64,000 nt of DNA from Emergomyces orientalis (GCA_002110485.1 MOWL01000094.1:124001-188000), one strand, 5' to 3'; positions 23,236 through 37,060 are shown, counted from the stretch's first letter. A program made the numbers and translations. Notes: generated by a model from the letters alone, not told the origin.

Positions 23236-24617
23236 ATGGTTGTTTGTTCAACTGAGATAGATATCATAACGGGTGGTTGTGGCTCTTGTTTCCCGAGTCC
23301 CAATTGGAAATCCATCTACAACCCGCGCCATCCTTGGAACAAGGTATTGGATAAACTTCTTCTTCTCGGCGTAACGCGAGTCTGCCACAAAACTCTGTGC
23401 CTGGATTCAGCAACACTTATTTTTTGATCAGATCTACGGCCAGAGTTCAGAGTTAAGTTAACCAACCATTCGACCCTTATTAACAGTAACTGCCGGGGAA
23501 TAAATAATTTGTTAATTGACTCTGAGGTGCTGGTGCTATGTTCGGTGACTACAGTATTTTATTCCAAAATTATATAACGGTGCTTTTTTTACACCCATTA
23601 TTACTACTACCATGAACGCAGGATAAATCCACGAGGACAAATATTTTTGTCTATGATTCGGGCTGAAAACTCTCCAACGCCCCTTTTATGATCATTTTCT
23701 ACCCCAATTCAAAGTGGAAATAGTGCCAATAATAATAGTTCAGCTATTTAACCGTCGATCCCTGACACCGTAACACTCCCAGTCACCTACCCCTGACAGG
23801 GTCAATCATAGCCGCGAACTTAAAAGAGTAGTACCACACTGAAGAATACTGGACCATTAAAAGTAGAAGATAGTTTCAATCTCCCAGAAAACACTGTACA
23901 CAGGCATAGCTATATAGAGTATCTCTGAGGACGAGATGATACAAAACTGCAACATCTTCCTCTGTTCACCATAGAATCCAACCAAAAACTTAAGTCCTCT
24001 AAATCATCCGACTGAGAGGTATGTTGGGGTGTATTCAGGAAATACAATCCCGATTTCTGATGCTCTATAAACTTTATCATGGGTGTGATATATAGATAGC
24101 AAGACATAACCCACCACTCCCTCCTTGATGTCTTGGCGCGGTGGAAAAGAGGTTATGATAGTCCAGCCGTTGAGTTACTTTGCTGTCCAGTGCTTTTCCA
24201 AGCGCGAAAACGAATATAATTGTCTTAGTTTACAGTGATTGATTATTTGATTGGAAGGGAGAACTAAAAGAACTTGAAAATAGCAAAAGTAAAATCAAAT
24301 GTAGATAATCATAAAGGTGCGGAAACGGGGAGTTAGAAAAGAAGCAAGTCAGATCAAATATAATAACCAAGGAGGGAGAAGGTGCATGTAAAGAAGATCC
24401 GCAAATGACAGAGGAACCCAACGGGGTGGATATAGCGAACTAAGAGATATACAGAAAGAAGGGGGAAGCAAAACAGTAGAAGAAGGTAGGTAACAGCTGG
24501 GCGTGCTGGGTATGATTCAACCCTATAACACCAATAATATCATAGTCAAAATCAGGAAACCAGAGAAATGTCGAACGCGACAATTAAAGTAAATAAACCC
24601 AAATTTATATACCTCAA
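22187..24617. other. Intergenic region between DOCK and SEC3
   Basis: Contains the DOCK promoter (right of 22186), a GACA/GGCA tandem tract, one TACTCCGTA motif at 23093 and the SEC3 3' flank. Open frames here are short or driven by the tetranucleotide repeat; no gene recognised. Confidence 0.55.
23183..23234. repeat. (GACA)4(GGCA)9 compound microsatellite
   Basis: Four GACA units pass directly into about nine GGCA units. It lies about 1 kb upstream of the DOCK start. Confidence 0.92.
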
Positions 24618-27600
24618 TCATCGCTTGAACATGGCTGCAGCCTCCTCTTTCCGCCATTCCAGTTCCATCTGCCCCTCGTAAACTAGATCAATGATATGTC
24701 TCATACGGTCATGTAGATCGGAATACTGCGTCTCGCATTCCTTCAAAACCTTCACCACCAAACTGCGTGAAACACCTGGATCGTCTGCATCTCCAAAATG
24801 CTTCTCGACACGTTTCTTCAGAGCATCAATCCCCCGTCGCAGCTCCTTCACGTCATACGAGGTGAGAAGTTTCTTCGCAAGGATACGTGAATGGCTGGTG
24901 CGGAGGGCAATATCGGTCGGTGTCGCAGCTGTCTGGAGGAGGGACTCCGTAGACTCGATAAAGTCAAGCAGTTTACCGAGTGGCCGGCGGATCACGGCAT
25001 CAATATACAACCGCAAGTGTTCGTATAAATCGTGCGTAGCACGATCTTTCCACTCAGTTAGAATGACATTTTCGCGGCAGTCAACCTCTTCAATGTAGTG
25101 ATTCATATTCTCAATCAAGAGGATATGATAATTCAGCGCTTCTTTGTCTTCTGGATCTTGACCGCCCCCGGATCCAACCGGTTGCTGGCCCGGTGCTTCT
25201 TTGGCGATAAACTTCAAACTATCCCACATGGCACGGTTTAGTTTTTCGTAGGCATCGTTCACGCAGAAACGTATATCAAAGGTTTCTTCGGAAGGTAATG
25301 AGATCATATTTTCGATCGATGCAGAGAAATTAGGAAAAATCCTCATGAATGAAATAACGCCCTTGCGCTTTTTGACCTTTACCTTCGTTTCTTCGATGGC
25401 ACGGATCTGTTCGTCTACGAACCGATTGAAAAGTCCCATAAAGCGAGAATGTAATTTCTGAAGGCTGCGAACAATGAATTCTTGGCTTGTTTCATCGAAA
25501 GCTGACATTTTCCTCTCCAAAGTAAATAAGACGCCAACTCCTTGCCTGGGTGTCTTGTTAGCTCAATGGATAAATTGAAGTTTTGGTGGCGCAAACTTAC
25601 AAGGGGTCCGCTCTAATGGCCCACTCCGCTAGATTCTGTATATCAGTGATCCAGGAGGAAAATACTTCCTCCATAATCTGCTCCACCTTCTTGGCCATTT
25701 CGCGATCTGGGTCGTAGCACTCCTTGCCGCTCAGGCTGGGTGGTCTTCGATCCTCTGGTCGAGCAGCTGAAATCAAATCCTGGAATTCAACACTCGAGAG
25801 TGAAGTCAGGTGAAAGAACTTCACAATGAAGTTTTGCTCTTCAGCAATTAGTTTCGTTGTGTCATCTAACGAACCGCCGAAAACTTCGTAAGCCTCTATT
25901 TTCCCGTCAGATTTGTCCGCTACTGGGGTTCGCGAGGTTCCAGCGACGCGGATCGTTTTGCCTCGCCTCACTGTTAACTTCCGGGCGGCAGTTGTGATAC
26001 CATCCCCCTCTCGTTCTTTTTCTTGATGCGTGAATAGAAGCTCTTGTTCGTCGCCAGTAGGCTTCCGCGCTTCACGCTTCCAAGCCATTGTATTATCCCT
26101 GAACTCGTTCTGATATGGTTTCTTCATTTGCTGCTCATATTGGGTAGTCATGGCGGTCCAATCTGCTGAGCTGACTTCACGAGCGAAAAGCATTAAAGCA
26201 TTGTACATCCAGAGTTCTTGTCGGGCAGTATCATGTGCACCCAATACAACTTTAGCTGATTTCGGGCTTCCAATCGAATCCATTGTTTTTTGCTCGGCAA
26301 TTTTAAAAGCAAGCCCCATGTACTGCTTTAGACGTTGCAGGAAAAGCTGGGCTTCGTCCCGGTAGTCGCCCTTCTTCTCTTTCACCGCGCGCATCTGGCC
26401 AACTTCGGTATCAGCATAGACACCAATTCCACCACGGTCACCAGCAGAGTCAGCCAGTCGCTTTTTATTTATTCTAATATCAGGATCAATCGTCACCATG
26501 GCTTTGTACAAGATGGCAAGGGAAGCCTCTGTCTCTTCGATACCATCTGCGCTGCTTAGAGATGCTTCTCGAAGAGGACGGAGATCAGCGGAAGAAATGG
26601 AGATGGTTTTTAGGAGATTTTGTAGTTCGTTTTGGAGAAGTTTTTGATTCGCAGTTTGGACCTGCAAACCTTGAGATTGCGCTTCGATATAGGCGACGTC
26701 GTCCACCAGAGTCTAAGATTTGTTAGTATGTCAGGTGTCGGCTGCGAATGAGTAGGAGGACTTGCATTGAGTTCATGTGCATATAGCATCAAGAGGCCAT
26801 CTAATTCGTCGCACTCGGCAATAGTTTTGTCAAATAGCTTGGCGAGCTGGCCTACCTTACCTTCCTGCTGTTCGAGATGTCCCAGCCAACTACTTGCTTG
26901 CACTCGTCCTATCTCTCGCCGGATATCTGCCTCGAGGTCGTCAATCCGTTTGTCCTCGCTCAATTTCCCATCCCATCCTAAGTCACTTAGTATATCGTCG
27001 AAATACCCTCCCCTACCCTCCAAAAGACTCGGGTCGATGGCAAGCGCAGTACAATATTTTGCCTTATTATCCTCACGACGCTGGCGCCGACGTTCTGCTT
27101 GTGACGGTGGTACCTTGGATGGGGTAGCTTCCGGTGGACTATCTATCAGAGCTGAAATCTCCTTTGATGGCTGAGGCTGGGGTGCAGGCTCAGTGACCTG
27201 GACTTTAGGAACTTCTTGGGCGTTTGGCACTTCCTTTGGAAGAACAACTGGCTGTGGGTCCTTTGTAGGTAGCTCTGTCCCAGGAGATACAGTAGTGTTA
27301 ACGGAATCATCAGTCATTGTCCTGGATAGTGGCGCCGGAATCACACCGGTAATACCATTTGGTTCATCCCCACCCTTTTCTTTGGTCGCCAGCAATCTAT
27401 CTGCCGCACCTCCAGGTCTAGGTTTAAAGGCTCCATAAGCAGTAGCTGCTTTTCGAAGAGTAGAGGCGAGTTCAGTCGGCTTCTTTTTAACCATTGGGCC
27501 AAGGCCTGGACGATGCATCTCTCCTTCCCCTTCTTCTGTAGAAGCCGTCCCAGGTGATTCGATGGGCGTAATAGGGGTGATTGGCGATGAAAGCATTTTA

Positions 27601-29398
27601 GTTATATTGGATATTTCGCGCACAATAGGGCTTTCGGCTTCGTCATGTGACGGCTTTCTAACAGCTTCTTCAGGTTCGTTCACCGGGCGAGTATCAGAGC
27701 TGGCATTGGTACTTAAATCTCCAGAACCCGGTCGTAGTGAGAGAGCAACCTGTCGTTGGGCACCAGTGGGTTCCAGGGCCCCGCTGGATTTCTCACTTCC
27801 TCTCGAAGGAGCACGGGCATCAAGTTTTCGGGGCTCTGGTGAAGTGAAAGGCGTAACGAATCGGTCCTCCGCCTCGCTTTTAATACTTTGTTCCTCAGAA
27901 CTACCTTTGGTAGATGCTGGTGGGCGACGCAACGATGCAGGAGCGGATAGTTGTTCAGAATCCAACAGGACAGATGGTTTACTTTTGGGGGCTTGGGAAT
28001 CAAGTTTAGCACTAGATTCTGGAGTGGCCCTTTTGCTATAATCGATGGGTCGAATATTATCATTCGAATCTGGCACTCGTGCCGGACGAATGCCATTTTC
28101 GTTGTTCTGCGCTCCGGGCTGGTTGCCCGTCGAACTTGATAGAGGATTGGGTGCTGGTGATATACCAGGTGGTCGGGTCCGCGGTGCCTGGGCCGCTTGA
28201 AATGGGGTTGGGTTTGAAGAATCATTGGGGGTGCTGCTTTCGGTTGGGTTCGAAGACAATTCACCACGAAACCCTTGTTGTTGTGGAGGTTTAGGCTGGG
28301 GGAACTGAAGACGTGGCCTTTGTCCTTCTTCCTGCCCTGGCGGAGTGCGCGGGAACTGCTCCCGAGATGGCTGCATCCTAGGCTCTCTTGCTCCATCTCG
28401 GCTAGGAAGCCGATTGGTAGCATACGGCGGTTGTGGGATGTTGGATTGATTTTGAGGGGGCCTGGATGGTGGCCCAGAACCATCTGGGCGGCCTGAGGGA
28501 AGGCCACGCGATCCTTGGAGAGGACTATTTTGCGGTCCAGGAGACACACTACCAGTAATCGTGTCTCGATCACGAGGGTCGAAACCAAGTAGCTCTGGTA
28601 CCTTGCCTCCAGTGTACTTTTTATATATCTTCACCAAACTGCCAATGAAAAAGTCCTTCTCCTTTGGGGTGGCAGCCTGCCAATAGTAGGGTTTAGATAC
28701 GGTCACCATGAATCCAACATTTGATGCCCAAAGTTTCTGCTGTTGCTCAGAGGGATTCGATGCAGGCATGTGTTCGTAAATTTGGATGCAGGATAAGTCA
28801 TCCAACATCCATGTTTTGCCGATTGAAAATGTGCCGTCATTATTTTCTCTCGCCTTATGCATGCGAACCCTCCCAGACTTTCTCACTGAAACAATTATCA
28901 AACGAGCCTTTTTATTTTCAGGGGGGGAATTCGGCGGGGGAGGACTTGAGGGATAGGCCGCATCCTCTGTGATTCTTATATGCGTAATATAGGATTCAAG
29001 AACTATTTAGGAAAATGTTGTTAGTAGCAGAAAATTGTTCGCAATGCAGGGTGCATAGTTTGCTCGGGAAAGGCAACGTCTCCCAGGTAGGCCCCCATAC
29101 GCATTATCCGCTAAACAATTGTTGTCCGTACAGATGCTATCAATACGTTGCATATTGATATTCGACGGGGAGCGGAAATAAAACAATCATGCCAAGACGC
29201 ACCTGAACCATCCATGTCCTGCTTGCCAAAGCAGCTTTGGACGAGCCTCCGCTTCTCATCCTCGAATTTCTCCGCCCTTGACATTCCCACTGTCCCGGGG
29301 TTTGTGCCACTACCATTGCGCACATCTGCCATGGGCCGTCGTTCCTTGGGGGGTGAGACATTGGAAGGCAACCCCCGAGGGCGATCGCGGCCGTTCAT
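24618..29398 (-). CDS. SEC3: Exocyst complex component Sec3
   Basis: Tethers secretory vesicles to the plasma membrane at growth sites as an exocyst subunit. Four exons on the minus strand, 29398-29203, 29002-26766, 26712-25601 and 25545-24618, join in frame to 1490 residues. Exon 2 opens with the Sec3 PIP2-binding PH domain (about residues 66-180), followed by a long disordered P/S/Q-rich linker (about 180-660), a coiled segment, and the C-terminal helical exocyst domain (about 780-1480, containing AYIEAQSQGLQVQTANQKLL and FVDEQIRAIEETKVKVKKRKG). Introns are 200, 53 and 55 bp; the second uses a GC donor (AAT|GCAAGT). Joints are supported by matching phase and by family sequence across each junction. 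The start is the MNGRDRPRG methionine; an open frame continues upstream. It is divergent from SRP40. Very confident. Confidence 0.94.
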
Positions 29399-30185
29399 GA
29401 TCACTGGTTCGCCCGAAAATGATGCTGAGGGTAGTTCATCGAGACACTTGACATAATTCAAGCATGCCAGAGGGATAAATAGTTCAAAATGCAGAGGAAC
29501 AGGTTGTGCCACGTTGAGAATGGCAGTGGTCGGTAAGCTTGTGCTCGGCAGGAGAGGGTGGTAGTTTGAGAGTCGTCGATATGCGGCGGGATAGGGAGTT
29601 GGTTCTGTTGCGGGAACTAGCCTGATGCGAGGATGAAGCGGCTCTTGTACCTGGTACTTGGATGGATCCTAAGGCTCTCCACCACAGCTGGCGCAGCAAC
29701 CCCCGACTCGCTCAGGGAAATAGGTGAAATCGAGTTATGCGTGGATGGGAAACACAAAACATATACCACTCATCCAACCTAATGCCCCGATATGCAATAT
29801 CTTTATCTATTCTTTGTTTTCCCCCTAAGTGGCTGTATCGGACTGAAGGTACCAGATACATAGTGCTGATGCTGTCAAGTGAAATGTAGTATGTATGGTA
29901 TTATACCGCCCGGTACACACTAGTTAATAATTACATAATCAATTTACATTTCTTGGAAGGTTCTGTACCATTCCCATTATAGCCTAGTGCTACACTTTAT
30001 TTTGCCTAGCGTCAAAACCATCGGCTCCCGCTCGTCCTCCACAACGTAAATATGCTTCTTTTTTTTTTTGTGATCTTCGATATTTCTGACGCTGCGACGC
30101 CAATAATTTCCCACGCGGCAACAATCGACCTGCTTTCAAATTCAACAGGGTTCACAGTGTGCCTGTGGCGCCCCAAGCAGTCAAG
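29399..30185. promoter_or_regulatory. Bidirectional promoter region SEC3/SRP40
   Basis: 787 bases separate two divergent start codons. No factor sites identified with confidence; a poly-T run lies near 30060, about 125 bases before the SRP40 start. Confidence 0.5.
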
Positions 30186-31717
30186 ATGGCAAGCTCCAAA
30201 GACGTCAAAAAACCCTCCAATGCGGCGAAGTCCACAGCTTCTTCCACCAAAAAGTCGGTTGTCTCGAAGCCAACCACTATCAAGGTTGGTCAATCCATGC
30301 AGCCATCTTTTGGCATTAGACATATAATCCGGGTTCTAATAGACGTTTTTGCAAGCAGGGAGGAAATATGAAAGGCACCTCTTCCTCTGGGGAGGCGGCT
30401 GTATCTCCAGCTCTCATAGCTGCTGTTAACGGCTTCCTTACAGCCTACGGCTTCGACAAGACCAGCAAAGCTTTCGCAGTAGAGCAGAAAGAGAATAAGT
30501 CGATGACGAAGACGAAAATCAAGTCGAAGAATAAAGCAACCGCAAATACACCTTTTTTAGTCGAGATTTTTGAGTGCTGGGAACGCAGTCACAACAAGCA
30601 AGGCTTGGAGAAGAAAGCAATCACAATGCAATTGAACGGCGATGACAGCGACGAAAGTGATTCTAGTGATTCAGATTCTAGCTCTTATGGATCTAACGAC
30701 TCTGACGTTGTCATTGGGAACGCACGTTCGTCCTCTTCTTCTTCCTCTTCGCCCTCTTCCTCATCCTCCTCCGAAAGTGACAGTAGTGATGCGGAGGTCC
30801 AAAAGGCGCCAATCACCCAATCGAAAAATCTAAAGCGCAAACATGATGACAGTTCGAGTTCCTCATCTTCCGATTCGGATTCGGACGGGACCTATCCTCA
30901 GGCAAAGCGAACAAAGCTAGTGATTAAGAAACCAAAGCAGAACGCGTCGGCCAAATTATCCTCCAGCTCAGGATTGTCGTCTGAATCATCCTCAGGCTCT
31001 GATCCCGATTCCGATTCCGATTCCGACTCTTCATCCTCTGCATCCGAATCTGCGAAGTCGGAAAAGAAGCCAATTACCAAATCAACTGACGTTGCTGTCA
31101 TTGCCGCCCAGGTTCCGCTTCCCGAGTCTGACGAAAACAGTTCTAGCGATTCTTCGTCCTCCTCAACCTGGTCATCGTCTTCTGACTCATCCGATGAAGA
31201 TAACAGTCCTGGCCACAAACACTCTGCAGATTCAAGTGCAACCCTTGGCGGCAACTCCTCGTCTAGCGATTCTTCTTGCGATTCTTCTTCCGACTCTTCT
31301 TCCGACTACTCGTCCAGATCCTCATCTCCCAAGTCTTCCGTAGGCAAGAACAAAAGCAAAAAACAGACAAGCACCAAATTCAAATCTGCCGCCCCCTCCA
31401 GCATCCTCAAGAAAGTCGCCTCCAGCACTTCCACGCCCAACGCAGTTTCAACTCCGCTCTCCACCCTAGCTGCATCTACCACGCCCGTTAAACATTCAGG
31501 AGCTAAGCCGACTCCTTTGGCGCAAGCTAGCGAATTGCCACACGACCATCCCTCCAATGCCTATGTTCCCTACGCCTATGCAGAACGCGCTCACAAGGAT
31601 CTCTCGGTCACTCGCGGAAAGGGCTTCACAAAGGAGAAAAATAAGAAAAAGCGCGGTTCCTACCGAGGAGGACCTATAGACATAGGCCCAGGGAAGTCAT
31701 TCAAGTTTGAGGACTAG
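30186..31717 (+). CDS. SRP40: Nucleolar Srp40/Nopp140-like protein with LisH motif
   Basis: A nucleolar chaperone-type phosphoprotein involved in snoRNP and ribosome biogenesis by family. Exons 30186-30284 and 30359-31717 join across a 74-bp phase-0 intron to give 485 residues. After a short basic N-terminus there is a LisH motif (about residues 49-76, ALIAAVNGFLTAYGFDKTSK), then a very long series of serine/aspartate/glutamate blocks alternating with basic spacers (about 130-370), the hallmark of Srp40/Nopp140, and finally the conserved SRP40 C-terminal domain (last ~55 residues, NAYVPYAYAERAHKDLSVTR ... GSYRGGPIDIG). The serine blocks are typical casein kinase 2 targets. Domain order and C-terminus make identification firm; repeat length is likely polymorphic. 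Confidence 0.93.
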
Positions 31718-32467
31718 AGGTGTAAATTGCAACCGGGTGACTTTGATATTCAGCAGATGCATATATTTTCATGTCTCACGACCTATAAAAGACATTCTCT
31801 CTTCACCCCTCAGTCGGCTATTTCTCATTCCCACCATTACAATCCGTATTGCAATACCTTCCTTCTCTTCCTTTCCTTTTTCCTCTATTTTTTTTCCCTC
31901 ATTTAACTTCTCAGCTCTCCTTGTCCTCACGACCTTCCAATCTGTAATTTTTACTACAGATTAGACTTCGTCGTTTGTGCTGTTACGAAAATTTCTTATT
32001 GCCAAAATTCTGCTACTTAGATCTTGCAGCGTTCCAGCCATATATTATTCATAATATCAGAGCAAGCCAGTTTTATTACCTATATCAAAACCCAACCTAC
32101 AATTTAGACCGAGCCAACTTCTGCTTATTAGTTTCCTGCCTTTTGTCCTGGTTGTTGTTCAGTAAATATCACATTGATTCTGGCTGTTATACCAACTATA
32201 TATATGGAGCCATAAGTAATAGCCTCTAAATGTGAAAAAAACTTATAGTGACTAGAGTCTAATGGAAGTAAAATAAAAAGAAAAGTCTATATTAATTCCC
32301 ATGACGATAAAGTGGGTAGGGTACCTGGTGGGAACCAAATAAAAATTATGTCAAAAAATATATAAAGAGACTCGTGATAAAAACAAGGTTGGAGCCCCTG
32401 GCCCCAAGGGGTAATTCAGTACAATGAAACCAAACCAACCCACTCAAATCCCATCTCCATCCATCCA
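31718..32467. other. Convergent intergenic region
   Basis: AT- and pyrimidine-rich spacer between SRP40 and the F-box gene. No gene seen. Confidence 0.6.
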
Positions 32468-34599
32468 TCATCCCCTTGTCCACCTCCCCCTCACCCTCTT
32501 CTTTCCCTTAATCAACGGTTGCCACCAGCGCTGATCCCAACCAGAAACCCCCCCCGGATCCGCCCCATCACACCCCTTTTCCCAATTACCCACTATTTTA
32601 TATAACGGATGTTGCCTCATCAACTTGACCCCCTTTCCCCTATCCTCAGGTAACGGGCGCTCATAGCACGACAGATCAAACGGGCGCATATTAGAGTCAT
32701 ACACATGTACAGGTAAATGGTTATCCGACCCGGACCCTACATATGTACCCATACCTGGGCTCGCATCTGCAACAATGTCCAGGTCCAAACCTAGGCCGAG
32801 GTTCTGTTCAAACCATTGCCGATGTGGGCCGGCGATGTCGTCTGTTGATACGAAGTCGAGACGGATTACGTTTGCCTCCACGCCGACATAAACTGTTGAG
32901 GACGATGGGGAAGGGAGGGACATAGTGTATATGGGTCCCCGGTAACGGAGGTTGTCACGGAATAGAGGCGCGCGACTTGAGGGGTGGGTGGGCGGCCGGT
33001 TGGATAGGAATATGGAGACGTCGCGGCGTGGGTAGGCGAGTGAGTCTTTTAGGATTTCATCTGCAATGGGGGATGTTGAAGTTTGCAGCTGGGAATAATG
33101 GTGGCCGTTATTCGTTTGGGGTTGGTGGTGACCCTGGTTGTTCAGTGGATGTAACGGGGCGGAGCGGGCGTCGAGATAAGAATATCTGTTCGGCATGCGC
33201 ATGTCGAAGAATTTGACGGTGGCGTTAATACCGCTGCCGACAAGGAAGCGTTCGTGGCCTATTGGCTGAATGTTATATATCGGGCTGTCATCCACGGTAT
33301 CGATGAAGGAGGATACGTAAGGTTTTGGTGAGCGCAGGTCATGAAGCCTATGTCCTAGAGTCAGTGACGCGAACCATTAGAAATAGGGATGGTTATGCTA
33401 TCCCAAAACAGTAGTCGAAGCCTTGAAGCTGTGAAGAAATGTGCGTACCGGACTTTACTATTCTCCCACCCGGCGAGGAAGAGATCCCCTGCTTTTCCAC
33501 CAGTACGTGATGTCACAGGCAAAGGCTCAATTGTTTGTACTTGAGACTTTCCCATGAAGCCGCTATCATCGAAATCGTCCATTATGAAATCACGAATTTT
33601 TGTGACTCCGGTGGGCGTTAGGTCGTACACAGATATTGTATCAATGGCACCTTCGGATCCAATGGCTATTTGTTCATCACACAAAAGCCGCGAGCATGTA
33701 TGCCTTGCAAAGCCATGAACAGTAGTTTTGAGTTCGTCTAGAGGTCGCACTTCATCTTCCTCAGCATCAGCTCTGAAAAAGGCAATTGACCGTTTTCCCA
33801 GAGTAGCAGCCAGCACTTTCTGAGGACCCGCGCTGAGATCTGTTTTCTCGAGATTATTGGATTCTCCCGTGATGTAACGCTTCTTTAGATCACTGCTTCC
33901 AGTTCCTGGAGAAATAGCCATCCGAACAAGGCTCCCATTACGCCGTCCAAATATGATATCCTCGCTCGCCGTGCCTGGCTCCCCGTGTGCTGAGGGCAGA
34001 GCATGAACTCCAGCAATATCATCCCAGCTGTTAACCCCATGAAGATTATTAAAAACGGCCCACGTCACACCTTCCCGAGGGTTGTCAATACTCCTTCTCT
34101 GCCTTGCGACTCCAATGTCAGCTTTGACTGGTTGTTCCCTACTTTTACCATAACGGCTCAAATCCGTGACTCGGATATTCAAGTCCGCTCCAGCACCCCA
34201 GACGAGGACTTCTTTCCTATTATTCCAACTATTCCCGTACCAGATTTCGTAGCTATCAATCACTGGCCTGTATCCAAGCGTTGGGTGATCAGTTCGGACT
34301 GTCCTTGGATACCCAATCCTCCGAGCATTTTGAGGAGGTAGAACAAAACGGCCAATAATGGCTTTGCGATCGAAAGCCCTCGAGCGTGAAGTTAGGGCGC
34401 AAGCGGCATCAGCCCAAAATGGTGGGGCCTCAATGGACTCAAAACGGCTTTGTACGAAGGCCTGAAAGATGCGATAATCGTCTGCGGAGAGGATTTCGTG
34501 CAGTCGTTGGGAGGTTTGAGCAAGGTTATGGACACAGCTGGCCGTGGGCAGAAAACTGACGATATGGTAGATGATATCGGATGGTAGGTCTAGTAACAT
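32468..34599 (-). CDS. F-box protein with a WD-like propeller
   Basis: Probably a substrate receptor of an SCF ubiquitin ligase. Exons 34599-33449 and 33347-32468 join in frame across a 101-bp intron (CG|GTACGC...GACATAG|G), giving 676 residues. Residues 1-45 are an F-box (LPSDIIYHIVSFLPTASCVHNL...). The rest is rich in beta-strand repeats with weak WD-type ends (for example DTISVYDLTP and ATVKFFDMRMP), so a degenerate propeller is likely. Codon phase and continuing propeller sequence (LHDLRSPKPYVSSFIDTV) support the splice. The substrate cannot be guessed from sequence. It is transcribed away from the P450 gene and shares its upstream region. Similar large F-box/propeller proteins of unknown target are common in Eurotiomycetes. 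Confidence 0.8.
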
Positions 34600-35287
34600 T
34601 CCCAGATCTCAGTAGAAACCAAAATCAATCTATAACCGGCTATAATGTTAGCATGGATTTCTAATTATGTATGTCGTGAATAGCCAGGAATAAAAGGGAC
34701 ATTCCTGGGTCTTTTATATGTCGGTATTTCTAAAGACTGTTTTTGCTGACCTTGATCTGCAGGGGGCGGACATTCCTAGTGAGCGCTCAGTGATGTCATT
34801 GGCCTGATCCCGTACACTGTGGACCACCAGCCTGAGTCACCGCATACCAATCCAATACGACGTCTGAGTCGTTCCTGAGTGAACTGAATTATCGGGACAA
34901 TGGCTGTGACTCCTTCATTGCACATTATTCCTCAATTTATCCATTTCAATGAAGAGTCAAGAAGCTCTGGAGTGCTGAAAATATTTATTTCCCACCGTGC
35001 GCCGAAAAGAAGATTCGCCTGGGTGAACACTAGTAACTATTAGATAAGCTCAGCTACCAGATCTCCGCTTGTTTGGCTTCCGCAATATCAACCTCGAGTC
35101 GACATCTACCAAGAGTATCCGCTTGCTATCTTCTTTGCGCACAGGAATTTGCTGTTGTAAATACCTTATGTATGGAAAAGGGACACGTAAATCCTTCATA
35201 TTCCAATATAACCCCCGTCTACTTCAGAAGTGTCTGCTTGTAATAACTCTTCAGCAGCTACCCAGACGAATCTAGAGAACATTTGGG
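34600..35287. promoter_or_regulatory. Bidirectional promoter region F-box/P450
   Basis: 688 bases between divergent start codons. No distinct regulator site recognised. Confidence 0.5.
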
Positions 35288-37060
35288 ATGGGTTCCAGGT
35301 TCATTTTGTCAGCAGTGATTACTGTTGGTATCTCAATTCTATGCTTGTATAAATATTTCGTACATCCTGTCTTCATATCTCCTCTATCTAAAATTCCAAA
35401 TGCTCATTTCTCTGCTCCGGTATCCCCCACGTGGATATTATGGAATCGATTCTGGATGCGGGGAAATAGAACCATCCACAAAGCGCACCAAAAATATGGC
35501 CCCATCGTTCGATTGGGGCCATCAGAGATATCTATAAATTGCGTCGACGGCGGAATTCGGACAGTCTACGCTGGTGGGTTTGAAAAGCATGACTGGTACC
35601 CTCGTGTGTTTGGTGCTTATGGGTACGTTATCAATCTTAGGTATTACATTGGGGTGTAGCAACCTGATTTTCTCTAGATCTGACTTGCAATGAAGAACCC
35701 TTAGCATGTTCTCGATGGTGGGGACCAAACCCCATTCAGTGCGCAAACGGATGATGTCTAATGTATATTCCAAATCCTATCTGCAAGCCTCTCCTCATAT
35801 GGCTGCAATATCGCACGTTATCATATACCGTCGTCTGCTACCAATACTCCAGCGGAATGCACAATCTCAGTCCAGCGTGGAGGTACATGAGCTGAACAAT
35901 TCTATAACAATAGACTTGGTTTCCGCATATGTATTTGGGTTAGCATCTGGCACCAATTTCTTGGAAGACGTTCTTACCGCGAGAGAATGGTTCAAAGTCT
36001 ATCAGTCACGGAAATCATTTGAATTTTTATATCAAGAAGTGCCCAATATGACGGCTTTGGCCAAAATGCTAAAGATCCCATTAATTCCCAGGTGGTGTGA
36101 TAAAGCAAACCGGGATATGGAGAACTGGGGGTTGGAGATGATTGATAATGCAGAAAAATTTCTTGCATCGACGGATCCGGCCTGCGAACCGATTGTATAT
36201 AAAAAAGTTAAGCAATCAATGCTAAAGCAGTTGGTCAAAGATGGCTTGGAAGCCAATAGAGGGGTCTTGAAACAGCAGCGCCTAGAGTTAGCCTGCGAGA
36301 TGTACGACCATCTTACGGCTGGTCATGAAACCAGTGCAGTTGCCCTCACTTATTTGTACTGGGAACTATCAAGGAACCCCGATTTGCAGGTAGAGCTTCG
36401 AAAGGAATTGGAAACACTTTCGCCAAAAATAACAGTTCAGTCAGCCCCAGAGATCTCAACCGAGCTGCCACATCCAAAAGCTATCGATGCATTACCACTC
36501 TTGAATGCAACAGTTATGGAAACGCTTCGCCTTCACTCTCCAATCCCAGGTATACAACCTCGAATAACGCCAGCACCATCTGCAACTCTGGTGGGATTTG
36601 ATAATATTCCACCAAAAACTCGAGTAAACGCGCAAGCATACTCACTGCATCGGAATCCTGACGTTTTCCCAAAACCAGAATCATTTTTACCTCACCGATG
36701 GCTCAAACCAAAAGACTTGGAGAATCTAGAGAATATGAAGCGATGGTTTTGGGCATTCGGAAGCGGAGGACGGATGTGTGTTGGTAGCAATTTAGCCCTG
36801 CAGGGTAAGTTGTGATTGACTTTATTTTCGTTCTTCTCTCAACCCAACCCCTTTTATTTCTGCTTGAACATCTGAGTTCAAGATAACTAATCAAGGATAA
36901 CACACCTTTACCCTCCAAATCAGAAATGAAACTCGTCGTTGCCGCAATCTATTCGAACTTCACAAGCAAGATTGTCGATGACGAGGGCATTGAGGCTATC
37001 GATGCATACACTGTCCGGCCATCCAGAAACAAATTAGTTTTGAAATTCGAACATGTTTGA
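35288..37060 (+). CDS. Microsomal cytochrome P450 monooxygenase
   Basis: Haem-thiolate monooxygenase, substrate unknown. Exons 35288-35622, 35705-36804 and 36924-37060 join in frame to 523 residues; introns are 82 and 119 bp. A membrane anchor covers residues 5-29. Key motifs are all present: I-helix AGHET (317-321, oxygen activation), K-helix ETLR (384-387), and the haem loop FGSGGRMCVG (463-472) with the iron ligand at Cys470. The splice at the third exon restores the expected run NLALQ-EMKLVVAAIYSNF. No redox partner or biosynthetic enzyme lies nearby, so this is an orphan P450 rather than part of a cluster; a role in detoxification or an unlinked pathway is possible. Family is certain, subfamily not assigned. 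Confidence 0.93.

Noticed and set aside
23018..23255. Frames encoding long CLPA or RQAG repeats
   Set aside because: They are translations of the GACA/GGCA microsatellite.
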